Shown here: piece by piece, positions 44,078 to 53,677 of the stretch
Layout of the letters: each line of letters starts with the position of its first letter
Position numbering within the stretch: position 1 is the first letter of the stretch
Program-made: the position numbers and the translations under genes
The notes under the pieces: generated by a model
The model's database searches: none
The model's input: the letters and a program-made list of their open reading frames with translations, nothing else
Told to the model about the DNA's origin: nothing
Assembly (NCBI RefSeq): GCF_009026825.1
Contig: NZ_CP045032.1
Location: forward strand, 2,232,001 to 2,296,000
Length of the DNA: 64,000 bases
Reading direction: 5' to 3'
Source: Corynebacterium urogenitale
Lineage (GTDB): Bacteria; Actinomycetota; Actinomycetes; Mycobacteriales; Mycobacteriaceae

Positions 44078-45829
44078 GTGAGCGATAACACCGCCAGCAA
44101 CGCCTACAACACCAAGGCCTGGTACCAGCACTACACCCCATGGACCGCGCACGAACTGGACCTAGACGATCCAGCGCAGAACGAGCGCGGCAGCACCCTC
44201 GTGGAGATCTTCGAGAACGCGGTCCGCGACTTCCCCGATCGCGCCGCCTTCACCTTCTTCGGAGTGCCGACGACTTACAAGGAGTACGGGGAGCAGGTCA
44301 CTCAGACCGCGGCGGCGCTGAAGAAGGCCGGCGTGCGCAAGGGCGACTACGTGGCGGTCGTGGCACCGAACAGCCCGCAGACGCTCATCAGCTTCTACGC
44401 CGTGCTGACCCTGGGTGCGATTCCCGCCCTGCACAACCCACTCTATACAGCGTCTGAACTGCGCATTCCTTTTAACAACCACAAGGCGAAGGTCGGCCTG
44501 TTCTGGGAGAAGGCCAATGGCGTGGCGCAGGAATTGAAGAAGACGACGCCACTGGAGACCGTCATCAGTCTCTCCCTCATCGACAGCATGCCGACCGTCC
44601 AGCGCATCGCCCTGTCGCTGCCACTGCCGATCCCTGCACTAAAGGCTGCCAAAAAGAAGCTCTCCGGCCCTACCGACGGCTCCATCAAATTCAAGGAGTT
44701 CGTGAAGACGGGACGCGGTGGCGTCGTGCGGAAGGAGAGCATTGAGCCGCAGGACCCGGCTCTGATCCTGTACACGTCGGGAACGACGGGCACGCCGAAA
44801 GGCGCGCTGCTGTCGCACCGCAACCTCGTGAGCAATCTGCTCATGGGCATACAGTGGGTCGAGGGGCTCGGCGAGGGCGGGCGCGAGGAAAAGATGCTCG
44901 CCGCGCTGCCAATCTTTCACGCATACGGCCTGACCATGAACATCACGCTCGCGCCGGCGGTCGGTGGCACGATCCAGCTGCTGCCCGCGCCGGAGATGGA
45001 CCTCATTATGGACATCATGAAGAAGGACTGCCCGACGTGGCTGCCCGGCGTGCCAACACTGTACGAGAAGATCATGGACGAGGCCGAGGAGCGCGGCGTG
45101 TCCATCCAGGGCATCCGCAGCTCCTTCAGTGGCGCGTCCAGCCTTCCTGCTGCGACCGTGAAGCGCTGGGAGAACCTCACCGGCGGTCGGATCGTGGAAG
45201 GCTACGGGCTGACCGAGACCTCGCCAATCATCTCCGGCAACCCCATGGGCAAGGGTCGCGAAGGCTACATCGGCGTGCCCTTCCCCTCCACGGAAATCCG
45301 CATCGCAGACCCGGAGGACCCGTCGAAGACCCTGCCGGATGGCGAGGCGGGCGAGCTGCTCGTGCGCGGCCCGCAAGTGTTCAGCGGCTACCTAGACATG
45401 CCAGAGGAGACTCAGAAGGCCTTCTACGAGGATTGGTTCCGCACAGGTGATATGGCCGTGATGGAGGCGGACGGCTACCTCAAGATCGTCAGCCGCATTA
45501 AGGAAATGATCATCACCGGCGGATTTAATGTGTACCCGGCCGAGGTCGAGGCCGCCCTAGTGGAGCACGATGCCGTTGAGCAGGCTTCTGTGGTGGGTGT
45601 GGACAAGACAGATGGCTCCGAGCAAGTCACTGCTGCAGTGGTTCTGGCGAAGGGCCGCGAATTGACCGAGGAACTCATCGAAGAGCTCAAGGAGCACTGC
45701 CGAAAGTTCCTCACCCGCTACAAGGTGCCACGTGCGTTCGAGCACTTCGAGGAGCTGCCAGCTGACCCACTAGGGAAGGTACGCCGCGGCTCGGTTCGGG
45801 ATTTGGTCCTCGAGCGACTGAAGAAGTAG
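44078..45829 (+). CDS. fadD: long-chain fatty-acid-CoA ligase
   Basis: A 583-residue acyl-activating enzyme: P-loop ILYTSGTTGTPKGALLSH, GYGLTETSP, the hinge/ATP motif WFRTGDMAVMEADGYLKIV and the catalytic lysine region near LGKVRRGSVRD. The start is GTG 44078. In this cell-wall locus it could supply acyl chains to mycolate or glycolipid synthesis or simply activate host fatty acids. Confidence 0.9.
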   Translation: MSDNTASNAYNTKAWYQHYTPWTAHELDLDDPAQNERGSTLVEIFENAVRDFPDRAAFTFFGVPTTYKEYGEQVTQTAAALKKAGVRKGDYVAVVAPNSPQTLISFYAVLTLGAIPALHNPLYTASELRIPFNNHKAKVGLFWEKANGVAQELKKTTPLETVISLSLIDSMPTVQRIALSLPLPIPALKAAKKKLSGPTDGSIKFKEFVKTGRGGVVRKESIEPQDPALILYTSGTTGTPKGALLSHRNLVSNLLMGIQWVEGLGEGGREEKMLAALPIFHAYGLTMNITLAPAVGGTIQLLPAPEMDLIMDIMKKDCPTWLPGVPTLYEKIMDEAEERGVSIQGIRSSFSGASSLPAATVKRWENLTGGRIVEGYGLTETSPIISGNPMGKGREGYIGVPFPSTEIRIADPEDPSKTLPDGEAGELLVRGPQVFSGYLDMPEETQKAFYEDWFRTGDMAVMEADGYLKIVSRIKEMIITGGFNVYPAEVEAALVEHDAVEQASVVGVDKTDGSEQVTAAVVLAKGRELTEELIEELKEHCRKFLTRYKVPRAFEHFEELPADPLGKVRRGSVRDLVLERLKK

Positions 45830-45931
45830 CGCGGGAACCACGGGCACGAACGGGTGGCCAGCGCATGCCGAACCAGTGGCGAGCGCGTGCCGATCCCCTG
45901 AGCCGCCGCTAGACGGTGGCACACTAGTGGC

Positions 45932-46834
45932 ATGCCTTTGAAGCGTTCGGACAGTATCGCCGCCGTCATCGTCACGCACAATCGCGTGGAACTCCTCGGA
46001 GATAGCCTGCGCATCGTTGCCGCCCAAGCCGGCGTGACAGTGGACCACATCATCGTGGTGGATAACGGCGCCGACCCACGGGTCGAGGCCCTGGTGAATG
46101 AGGTCGCCGGTGAGCGCGCGGTCTACCTTCCGAGCCAGACGAACCTTGGCGGCGCTGGCGGCTTTGCCTACGGTTTCCTCACCGCGCTGTCCCTCGGCGC
46201 GGACGCCATCTGGTGCGCAGATGACGATGGTCGCCCCGCCGACGAGTACGTCCTGAGTACCCTGCTGGACGTCGCCGAACGCGAACAGTTAGACGAGGTA
46301 TCTCCCGTCGTCTGCAACATCGATGATCCAGGCCGCCTGGCATTTCCTCTCCGCCAGGGGTTGGTGTGGAGGCGTCACCTCTCCGAACTAGAAGGAGACT
46401 TCCTGGAAGGCATCGCCTCCCTGTTCAACGGTGCTCTCATCAGTGCGAAGGCGATGGAGATCATCGGTGTTCCCGACTACCGCCTATTCATCCGCGGCGA
46501 TGAGGTGGAGTACCACCGCCGCCTGGTTCGCAGCGGCCTGAAATTCGGTACGGCATTGACGACCGCCTACCTCCACCCAGACGGTTCTGATGAGTTCAAG
46601 CCGATCCTCGGCGGCAAGATGCACACCCAGTATCCGGACAATGAGTTCAAGCGCTACTTCACCTACCGCAACCGTGGCTACATCATGAACCAGCCCGGCA
46701 TGCGCAAGCTACTGCCGCAGGAATACGCGCGCTTCGGCTGGTTCTTCCTAGTGCAACAGCGGGACGTCAAAGGCTTTAAGGAATGGCTCTCTCTCCACGC
46801 GAAGGGGCGCAAGGAGCGCTTCGAGCGACCATAG
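45932..46834 (+). CDS. glfT1: galactofuranosyltransferase GlfT1 (Rv3782 homologue)
   Basis: A 300-residue GT2 enzyme that adds the first galactofuranose residues to the decaprenyl-linked GlcNAc-Rha acceptor. It has AAVIVTHNRVELL, NLGGAGGFAYGF, the metal-binding Asp97-Asp98-Asp99 (CADDDGRP) and the base region FIRGDEVEYHRRL. It lies between the galactan exporter genes and DprE1/E2, like its mycobacterial counterpart, but fadD and the CNNM genes have been placed between it and Wzt. Confidence 0.9.
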   Translation: MPLKRSDSIAAVIVTHNRVELLGDSLRIVAAQAGVTVDHIIVVDNGADPRVEALVNEVAGERAVYLPSQTNLGGAGGFAYGFLTALSLGADAIWCADDDGRPADEYVLSTLLDVAEREQLDEVSPVVCNIDDPGRLAFPLRQGLVWRRHLSELEGDFLEGIASLFNGALISAKAMEIIGVPDYRLFIRGDEVEYHRRLVRSGLKFGTALTTAYLHPDGSDEFKPILGGKMHTQYPDNEFKRYFTYRNRGYIMNQPGMRKLLPQEYARFGWFFLVQQRDVKGFKEWLSLHAKGRKERFERP

Positions 46835-46843
46835 GATCTCCAC

Positions 46844-47689
46844 TTAGCGCGCAGCCAATCCGTACTGCTGGATGAAGGATTCCATCCGGGCCGGCCAGGA
46901 CTCCACATCGGCAGGGGTCTCCGCGACCTCCATCGTCGCGTTCGGCAGCGCATCCAACAGTGCCTCCGCGCTCCACATCGGGTGAGAGGGATCCTCGATC
47001 CACGCCAAGATGAGCACCGGCAAATCCAAATCCTTGAATTGCTCCGGGTCAGGAAGATCCGTCATGCTCGCGCCCCGATAAAGCTTCGGCAGCAGTTCCA
47101 CATCCACGTCCGGATCAGTCTCCGGGCGGTCTGGCGTCACCGCTGGGGGCAAAGAAGACGCGGTGGACGCTTCACGGAACATGTCCATCCCGTGCTGCTC
47201 CACCATGTCCGCGAAGCGCCGGTACTGGTAGGACTGCGCCTGGCGCGCATCCCAGATTGTCGGCGGGATGCACAAGATCAACCCGGAGAAGCGCTCTGGA
47301 TGTTCCAGCGCAGCGGTCAGCAGCGTGGCCGTGCCCATGGACTGGCCAATGCCCACGACCTTCGGCTTTTCACCTCGCTGCCCCTCAGCCCCCTCTTCCC
47401 CAGGAAACACCTGGTCAAGAACCTCCAGCAGCACCTCCGCCGTGCGCGGCCACAAGAAATCCTCGGCAGTTGCCTCCGCCACGGAAGGCACGGTGGACTC
47501 GCCATGCCCTGGCGCGTCGTAGCGCAGCGCCCGCACACCGCCGATCGTCGCGGTGAAATCCAGTTCCAGTAACACATCGCGGGCGCGAGAACTCGTCAGC
47601 CCGTGCGCCTGCACTACGGGTACACTGCCACGTTCGCGCACGTCATACGCGATTTCTTGGCCGTCCTGCAGGGCTATCTTGGCGCTCAC
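46844..47689 (-). CDS. alpha/beta hydrolase
   Basis: A 281-residue hydrolase with a truncated HG-type oxyanion segment QAHGLTSSRARD, RYDAPGHGES and the nucleophile elbow GIGQSMGTATLL (GxSxG). The acid Asp is probably in LILAWIEDPSHP, and the base lies late. Substrate unknown; an esterase or haloperoxidase-like fold. It converges with glfT1 and diverges from the acyltransferase gene across 66 bp. Confidence 0.8.
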   Translation of the reverse strand: MSAKIALQDGQEIAYDVRERGSVPVVQAHGLTSSRARDVLLELDFTATIGGVRALRYDAPGHGESTVPSVAEATAEDFLWPRTAEVLLEVLDQVFPGEEGAEGQRGEKPKVVGIGQSMGTATLLTAALEHPERFSGLILCIPPTIWDARQAQSYQYRRFADMVEQHGMDMFREASTASSLPPAVTPDRPETDPDVDVELLPKLYRGASMTDLPDPEQFKDLDLPVLILAWIEDPSHPMWSAEALLDALPNATMEVAETPADVESWPARMESFIQQYGLAAR

Positions 47690-47755
47690 GAGTTTTTCCT
47701 TCTCCTCAATATCTCCGTAATCCTTCGGAAATATCCCGACCTTAGTTTAGGACTT

Positions 47756-49174
47756 ATGCGACTCACGACGGTACACAACATGGATCTCCGGTCCGGCATG
47801 GTTCTGCGCTATGACGTTACAGCCCAGCCGTACAAGACCAAGCTCGCACCACCCATTTCCTTCGACCAAAAGCGGCATTGCGAGCTGGGTCCTCGCCCCG
47901 GCTCCTGGATGGCCGTCGCCTTCACCCTGCCCGTCGCAGCGACCCCCCAAGAGATTGAAAACGCGTGGCTGCAAGTCATCCAGCGCCACGAAACGCTGCG
48001 CACCCGAGTGGTCAACCCGGAGGATCCTGAGCTGGAGATGCTGCACGTAGGCAAGGGCGCCTGGTCCACTGCGAAGCTCTCCCCGCCCCCTCATCAAACT
48101 GCAACGGACCTGTTCACCCCGGCGGATCCGCGGCACATCCTGCGCGAGGTCTTCGATGAATCCTGCAACCCTTTCGCCACGCCAAGCCACCAGCTTTGCG
48201 TCGTCGACCACACAACGGAGGCCACACCGGCAGCCGTGAGCATGGCCGGCGAGGGTGACCTGACACCAGACCGTTTCACCGACGCGACGGTCGTCATCGG
48301 CCTCGATCACTGTCACTCCGATGCATGGTCCCTGCTGGTTCTCATCCGCGATTTCACCGCGCTGCTGCACGCAATTCAGGCGGAAGACCCGACGGTCGCC
48401 GCCCAGCACCGCGCCCTGCCACCAGCCAATTCCTTCGGGGAGCACTCGCGCGACCTGCTCTCCCGCCCCATTGCTCCGAAGCCCGTGCAACAGGCGTGGA
48501 AGGAGATCATGGAGGAGACCGGCGACATGCCAACCTTCCCGCTGCCACTCGGTGACCTTTCCGAACCGCGTGAGCAGGTGGTGGAAATCCACGACGTTGT
48601 GGACAAAGAGGGTCTGGCGGCGCTGGAGGCCTCCGCACAGGAGCGGGGCGTGCGTCTGCTCGGGCTGGCCGTCTCCGCCATGGCGCCGTTTTCCGCCGTG
48701 TTCCCTGTTCATTCCCGACGCCAACCATTCACCCCGTCCGGAACATGGGCGCAAGCAATGGGCTGGTTCATCACCAACTCTGTCATCCGCTGCGAATCCA
48801 GCGATCCTCACGACGCAATGGCCGCCGTGAAGGAGGCGATACAGCTGGGCTCCTACCCGCTAGCACCACTGCTGGAAGAGTATGGCGGCATGCCGCATAC
48901 AAAGGGAATGCTGGCGGTAAGTTGGCTGGATAACCGCAAGCTGCCCATTCACGTGGACTCGTCGCTGGCGCCGCAGCACGTGTCCGCGGAGATCAAAACC
49001 AATGGTGTGATGCTGTGGTTCGTGGTCAATGATGATGGCCTGCACCTGCGCGTGCGCTACCCAGATACGCCGGAAGCCCGCGAAAATGTCGCGGGCTGGT
49101 GCGCCTCTGTGTGCCGGACGCTGCAGGAATACGCGGGAGTGCGGGTAGCTGCTTTGCTGTCTGGGGGTAGCTAA
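47756..49174 (+). CDS. condensation-domain acyltransferase (PapA/NRPS-C like)
   Basis: A 472-residue protein with the CoA-dependent acyltransferase fold of NRPS condensation domains and mycobacterial PapA proteins. The catalytic HHxxxD-type motif reads DHCHSDAW, and the second subdomain has the solvent-channel segment GWFITNSV. It stands alone without other NRPS modules, so it probably acylates a glycolipid, sugar or wall precursor. AGGA lies just before ATG 47756. Confidence 0.8.
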   Translation: MRLTTVHNMDLRSGMVLRYDVTAQPYKTKLAPPISFDQKRHCELGPRPGSWMAVAFTLPVAATPQEIENAWLQVIQRHETLRTRVVNPEDPELEMLHVGKGAWSTAKLSPPPHQTATDLFTPADPRHILREVFDESCNPFATPSHQLCVVDHTTEATPAAVSMAGEGDLTPDRFTDATVVIGLDHCHSDAWSLLVLIRDFTALLHAIQAEDPTVAAQHRALPPANSFGEHSRDLLSRPIAPKPVQQAWKEIMEETGDMPTFPLPLGDLSEPREQVVEIHDVVDKEGLAALEASAQERGVRLLGLAVSAMAPFSAVFPVHSRRQPFTPSGTWAQAMGWFITNSVIRCESSDPHDAMAAVKEAIQLGSYPLAPLLEEYGGMPHTKGMLAVSWLDNRKLPIHVDSSLAPQHVSAEIKTNGVMLWFVVNDDGLHLRVRYPDTPEARENVAGWCASVCRTLQEYAGVRVAALLSGGS

Positions 49175-49195
49175 TTAGCTGTGCGAGGTAGCTGC

Positions 49196-49639
49196 TTAGC
49201 TGCGGAAGATGAGGAACTTCTGGATGAGGAAGTTCAGCACCGTCGCCGTGCCCTGCGCAACGACGAAGCTAATCAGACGCACCCAGAACGGATCCCATCC
49301 CCAGTCACTGAGGATCGGGATGCCCACCTTGTTGTACAGCAACCACTGGACGGCAAAGGTCACAGCATAAGTCGCCATCGTGATGGCGAAGCGATTGAAG
49401 CTCGGTTCTGCCTGGAAGGTCCAACGCCGGTTAATCAGGTAGGCAGTTAGGGTGCCGAGGATGAAACCACAGGTCTTGGCCCAACCATCGGTGAAACCAA
49501 AGGCGAAGGTGAACAGGGCGGTGGCGCCGAAATCAACGACCGCGGAGAAACCACCGACCAGGATAAAGCGGATCAGCTGCGTGTTCGTACTGTTCTGCGC
49601 GCGCTGACGGGCTTGATCGTGGGATGTCGTTTCGCTCAT
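49196..49639 (-). CDS. GtrA-family membrane protein (Rv3789-like)
   Basis: A 147-residue protein with four membrane helices and the GtrA start IRFILVGGFSAVVDFGATALF, then INRRWTFQ. In mycobacteria Rv3789 lies next to dprE1 and was proposed to help arabinan precursor handling or anchor AftA. It ends with the basic stretch IQKFLIFRS. It lies 56 bp downstream of a second GtrA gene, probably in one operon. Confidence 0.87.
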   Translation of the reverse strand: MSETTSHDQARQRAQNSTNTQLIRFILVGGFSAVVDFGATALFTFAFGFTDGWAKTCGFILGTLTAYLINRRWTFQAEPSFNRFAITMATYAVTFAVQWLLYNKVGIPILSDWGWDPFWVRLISFVVAQGTATVLNFLIQKFLIFRS

Positions 49640-49694
49640 GATTGTCTTTCAGTCTCGGTCGGGGCAATAACCAGAGGCAGCCGGCTCCCCAGTT

Positions 49695-50339
49695 CTACAG
49701 CTGCTTAGCGGGTTGCCTCTCCCGCACCCCACGGAACGTCCACAGTTTGTTGAAGAGGAAATTCGCCGGTACGGCAACCATCACGCCGATGAAGTTACCC
49801 CAGTACGCGCGTGTCCTCAGACCAGTGGAACCATCGAAAATCTCCGGCGGCAGCGCGAATGGGGACTCCGGATTCACCAGCGCCGTGGACACCAGCAACG
49901 TGATGATCAGTCCAAACACGCCCACAGCCATGAAGCGCGGCAGCTGAATCCACCACTTCTGCTTCTCCATGCCGGCGAAGGTCCAGTAGCGATTCAGCAC
50001 GAAGTTCCACAAGTTCGCGACAACGAAAGCCACCACAGAAAACACGTGATACCAGCGGATATTGAACTGGGTTCCCAGCAGATTGGCGAAGACATCCAAT
50101 TCGTGGAAATCAAACCCCGCATCCGCGATCTTCTTGCACACCACGAACACGCCCTGGTTAACCAGGAACCCGGACGCGCCGACCAGCCCGAAGCGCAGGA
50201 ACTGGCGAGCAATACGCTTACTGCGCTGCATGGCGCTGTTCTCACGCGCCCGCAAATCATCGTCTTGCAGGTTCGCGGCCTGCACGTCATAGCCACGCGT
50301 CGGCTCGGACGCCGGTTGGCGGGAGGTGGTATCGGTCAC
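49695..50339 (-). CDS. second GtrA-family membrane protein
   Basis: A 214-residue protein with a long polar N-terminus (residues 1-45), then four membrane helices with the GtrA signature FLRFGLVGASGFLVNQGVFVV and the paired NRYWTF / NKLWTFRG motifs. It differs clearly from the neighbouring shorter GtrA protein, so two flippase-accessory paralogues exist side by side in this locus. Confidence 0.85.
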   Translation of the reverse strand: MTDTTSRQPASEPTRGYDVQAANLQDDDLRARENSAMQRSKRIARQFLRFGLVGASGFLVNQGVFVVCKKIADAGFDFHELDVFANLLGTQFNIRWYHVFSVVAFVVANLWNFVLNRYWTFAGMEKQKWWIQLPRFMAVGVFGLIITLLVSTALVNPESPFALPPEIFDGSTGLRTRAYWGNFIGVMVAVPANFLFNKLWTFRGVRERQPAKQL

Positions 50340-50490
50340 GGGGTCTCGCTCGGTCGGGGATGTGGTGAGTGAATCAGAGAATCAGGATACGCCCCCAAGA
50401 GCATCTTCTGGAACATCCTCGCGCGCGTTGTTCCTCACAGTCTGCTGTGAATGTGCCCTACGCCCACACAGCATCAACTCCCGCACTCCA

Positions 50491-51696
50491 CTAACGCTGC
50501 AGCAGGAAGCGGTACATCTCGAGCCGTTCAACCATGGAGCACCGCGGCACAAGCGGCGTCGGCTCACCAGCACGTGCCTGCCACCCATCCGCGCCCGCCA
50601 GCGCCAGCAAGCGCCCCGTCTGCCGCGACAGGTCCTTAATATCCGACGCCACCAGCCCCTCGCCCGGACACGTCGCCTCCATGAAAGACTCGCTGACCCG
50701 GTCCACCTCCACGGGATCCACCAGTGTGGACAAAGCGATAATCCGCGCCCAGGCAGCCACTCTCCCCAGCGCATCCTCCTCCACGGGCGCGTCCGCCAAC
50801 AACTCAGCCGCGTGCTCAGACACATTCGCCGGCCGCTCCAAATCCAAAGCCTGGAGCAAAGGAACGAACTCGAAAAGCTCCCCCTCCTGGAGCAGTTCCC
50901 GCAGCTCAGGCTGCACAAAGGAGAGAACCTCCTTCACCGTGTCAGCCCCCGCGAGGGCGATATTGATCTCACTCACATTCACGGATGCAGGAATCCCCTT
51001 GGGGTGCAGCAGCGTGGCGTCGGACAAAGGGACACCATTGCCATCCACAGCGGGCAGAAACTCCGCGGTGAGCAACACGGGATCCTCGGACATCTCGCGC
51101 TCCGCCAGCGCCTCGCCGGCAACCACGTCCGTGACCTGGAGGAGGAAGCTGAACTCGCCAACCCGCAGCTGCGCCACGCCCCCGCGGCCCAGAGCCTCCG
51201 CCACAGGTGTACCGCTACTGCGAACGCCCAACAGCTGCTCGGTGGGGCCCAAGGCACCCGGCGCATAGCTTGCGGAGCGGCCACGGCGAGTAGTGCGGAA
51301 CAGCCAAGAATCCGGCAGGTCAGGCCATTCATAAACGCACAAAATGGCCTCCACCAGATCCGCAATGGACAGCGTGGAACTCACGGACATCAAACGCGTG
51401 AAGTGGCCAACGCCATCGACCGCATGGTCAACGCTGAGAGTGAGCAGACTCTGGCGCCGTGGTGCTTGGTGGAACTGCTCGCGCCGGACTGGCCCGTGGC
51501 GGTTGAGGTCGGTTTGGGTCAGATTGTGGTGGTTCTGCCCGTTGTGGGGCGGGCTGTGTTGGGTCACGCTGTACTGATTCCCGGTTTGGTTGCTTCGATC
51601 AGTCGCTTTTGCCCCGACCGCCGAGCGCGCTGGAAACGCCACAACATTGCCGGCGTGACGGGCCGAACCGTTGGCATTCGCAGGGAGCGCATTCAT
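50491..51696 (-). CDS. hypothetical protein, 401 aa
   Basis: A soluble protein with a Gln/Asn/His-rich N-terminus (NQTGNQYSVTQHSPPHNGQN) and a middle segment (HFTRLMSVSSTLSIADLVEA, then CVYEWPDLPDSWLFRT). The middle part faintly recalls the plasmid pRiA4b ORF-3-like fold seen in IS1096 passenger proteins. The C-terminal half is helical. ATG 51696 is 5 nt after the stop of the upstream gene, indicating an operon. Confidence 0.65.
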   Translation of the reverse strand: MNALPANANGSARHAGNVVAFPARSAVGAKATDRSNQTGNQYSVTQHSPPHNGQNHHNLTQTDLNRHGPVRREQFHQAPRRQSLLTLSVDHAVDGVGHFTRLMSVSSTLSIADLVEAILCVYEWPDLPDSWLFRTTRRGRSASYAPGALGPTEQLLGVRSSGTPVAEALGRGGVAQLRVGEFSFLLQVTDVVAGEALAEREMSEDPVLLTAEFLPAVDGNGVPLSDATLLHPKGIPASVNVSEINIALAGADTVKEVLSFVQPELRELLQEGELFEFVPLLQALDLERPANVSEHAAELLADAPVEEDALGRVAAWARIIALSTLVDPVEVDRVSESFMEATCPGEGLVASDIKDLSRQTGRLLALAGADGWQARAGEPTPLVPRCSMVERLEMYRFLLQR

Positions 51697-51701
51697 GGCC
51701 T

Positions 51702-52550
51702 TCAGGTTAGTGGCGCTGGGAGGAGTTCGCTGTGTGAAGAATCCACAGAGCCGAGTCGGCGAGCGCGGGTCTTGTCGAAAGACTGCCACTGATCCAACCA
51801 AATACGCAGGCCGCGGGCGGTTGACAGCGCGGACGCAATAACTGCTGCGGTGGCAGGATCGTGACCCTCAGGAACGCGTCCAGGCACCGGCTGAATGTTA
51901 TCTATCTGCCCCCAAGCAGGTTGCTTCTTACCGGGCTGCAGGCGTGCAAAATCCTTCTTGGCTCGGTCGATCGCAGCGCGTGCATTTCCTTCGATGGTGC
52001 CCTGATCGAGGATGACAGGTTGTGGTGGGGAAGGATCTGCTGGTGCAGATGCCGGTTCGGAGTCGGTAGGAGATGCTGCCCTCATGATCCTCAGAATCTG
52101 CTCTGCGGTCGTACCTTCCGCCGGGAGAACCGGGTAGCGCAACAGAGTTCGCAGTACTTCTGCGGGAGTGTGGCGTTCGTCGATCCACTCCGCACCTGCT
52201 GCAAAGCCCTGGATCCCTGTCTCCGTGACCAACCACGCTCCAGAGAAGTCGCCGCGCGCGACCTCCGGATCAGTCTCTACCTGCCACACCGCAGCCGTGA
52301 AGCTATCGGGCTTGGTGGTGCTGGCGGTGCTGTCTGTGCAGGTGTCATCATCAGAGCTCTTGTTGTTAGAGAGCTCATCGCTCTTGGCTCCGTCATTTTC
52401 TTCGCCGCCTCGGGTATTTTCAACGCCTCCACCAGCCGCGATCGCAACAACCATGATCGGGTCGAAGAGAACCCCACCAGCAGCGGTGGCTGTGGAATCC
52501 TTCGTGGGTTCTGCAGTGGTATCGGTGCCCGGCGCGGTGTTCTGGCTCAT
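51702..52550 (-). CDS. hypothetical protein, 282 aa
   Basis: A protein with a disordered Thr/Ala/Ser/Asp-rich N-terminus (TAPGTDTTAEPTKDSTA; SNNKSSDDDTCTDSTAST) and a folded C-terminal half containing QVETDPEVARGDFSGAWLVT and WLDQWQSFDKTRARRLG. No family is recognised. ATG 52550 is used. It is probably co-transcribed with the 401-aa unknown protein. Confidence 0.65.
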   Translation of the reverse strand: MSQNTAPGTDTTAEPTKDSTATAAGGVLFDPIMVVAIAAGGGVENTRGGEENDGAKSDELSNNKSSDDDTCTDSTASTTKPDSFTAAVWQVETDPEVARGDFSGAWLVTETGIQGFAAGAEWIDERHTPAEVLRTLLRYPVLPAEGTTAEQILRIMRAASPTDSEPASAPADPSPPQPVILDQGTIEGNARAAIDRAKKDFARLQPGKKQPAWGQIDNIQPVPGRVPEGHDPATAAVIASALSTARGLRIWLDQWQSFDKTRARRLGSVDSSHSELLPAPLT

Positions 52551-52557
52551 GGTCACT

Positions 52558-52884
52558 CAGTCTAACGTTCCTAGCCGGACGAAACCCGCGGACAGGCTGC
52601 GCCCGGCGACTTTCAGAGCTCAAGGCTCTGCTCCAATTCAATTCTGCTGCCGACCCCACCCCATATCTCTGGTTCTGCTACCGGCACCGCCCCATTTCCC
52701 GGGTGACTGACATGCCTATACATGGCGCCTGTCCAAAAAGTCCTCCAAAGATTCGCGGACGTCGAGCTCGGGGCAAACGCATAACCGCCTGAACTGCGCT
52801 TATGCTCGCCGTCCAAAAAGTAGCCCAAAGGTTTGGGGGTATTTGTGGACACCATCCAAGAAGGACCTGCCTAAGAACCTACTC
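52558..52884. repeat. intergenic region with two GTCCAAAA-type repeats
   Basis: Copies at 52731-52758 (GTCCAAAAAGTCCTCCAAAG) and 52811-52850 (GTCCAAAAAGTAGCCCAAAG, then TTTGGGGG and TTTGTGGAC). They match the repeats near 39833-39952. No gene is supported. Confidence 0.65.
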
Positions 52885-53508
52885 TCAGTCATCGAAGACG
52901 AGCGCTGCCGTGCCCGCCACGAAGTTCACCGCACCCCAAGCCGAGTTCGGATACTTCATGCCATGTTTGGACAGCTTTCTCACTGCCCACCTGTCGAAAC
53001 TCACGGTTGCCCAAGCCGATGCACCGAACAGCGCGATCACACCTACCAGCACGCCAGCACCAATGAGCCCCCTCTTCACAGGATTATTCTCTGCAGCCAC
53101 TCCCGAATCAGAAGTCGATCCCTGTTCGCTCGCCCCTTGATCAACAGCTTCTTTGGCCACCGCTTCTTTTGCGACTGCGCCTTGTTGATCTGCCTCCTGT
53201 CCAACCTCCAGCTGATCAGACTCCAGCTCAGGGCTCTCTGCCTGCTGGAACGCGTTCTGATTAGGCGTTTGCTGCTTGACCTCAGCTCCTTTGGCGGCCT
53301 CCAGAACAAAGAGGCCAAAAGATGCAGCGCAGCCGATGACTTGAACAAAAATCCTGCGCGCACCCGGCGCCATGAAATCCTTCGGTGCGTAGTAAAACGC
53401 AGCAAGCAGGGCTACCGAAGCAACCTTGAGGGGCGTCGCGTTCTCCTTACTTATCTTCTCTTTGTTCACCGCGGATTTCGCCTGGTTCGGCATCGTGTTT
53501 TCATCCAT
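52885..53508 (-). CDS. hypothetical membrane protein, 207 aa
   Basis: It has a hydrophobic pair near residues 30-75 (VASVALLAAFYYAPKDF; FVQVIGCAASFGLFVLEAA), a long Gln/Glu/Ala/Ser linker with repeats (GAVAKEAVAKEAVDQGAS) and a C-terminal membrane helix (LIGAGVLVGVIALFGASAWA) before a conserved-looking tail. No family is recognised. ATG 53508 is chosen, with ATG 53490 possible. Confidence 0.6.
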   Translation of the reverse strand: MDENTMPNQAKSAVNKEKISKENATPLKVASVALLAAFYYAPKDFMAPGARRIFVQVIGCAASFGLFVLEAAKGAEVKQQTPNQNAFQQAESPELESDQLEVGQEADQQGAVAKEAVAKEAVDQGASEQGSTSDSGVAAENNPVKRGLIGAGVLVGVIALFGASAWATVSFDRWAVRKLSKHGMKYPNSAWGAVNFVAGTAALVFDD

Positions 53509-53677
53509 GCCCACTGTCTAACACGATCCCTGGTCAGGCGCAGTACCAATGCAGCATGCCTATCCCAGCGCTAATGCCCAGCGTCACCAACCCATCCAGC
53601 CCAGCGCCACGCCAGCGCGCCAGTACCACGCCAATGCATCACCCCAGCCATCACACCCGACCGCTAAGCTCAACACC

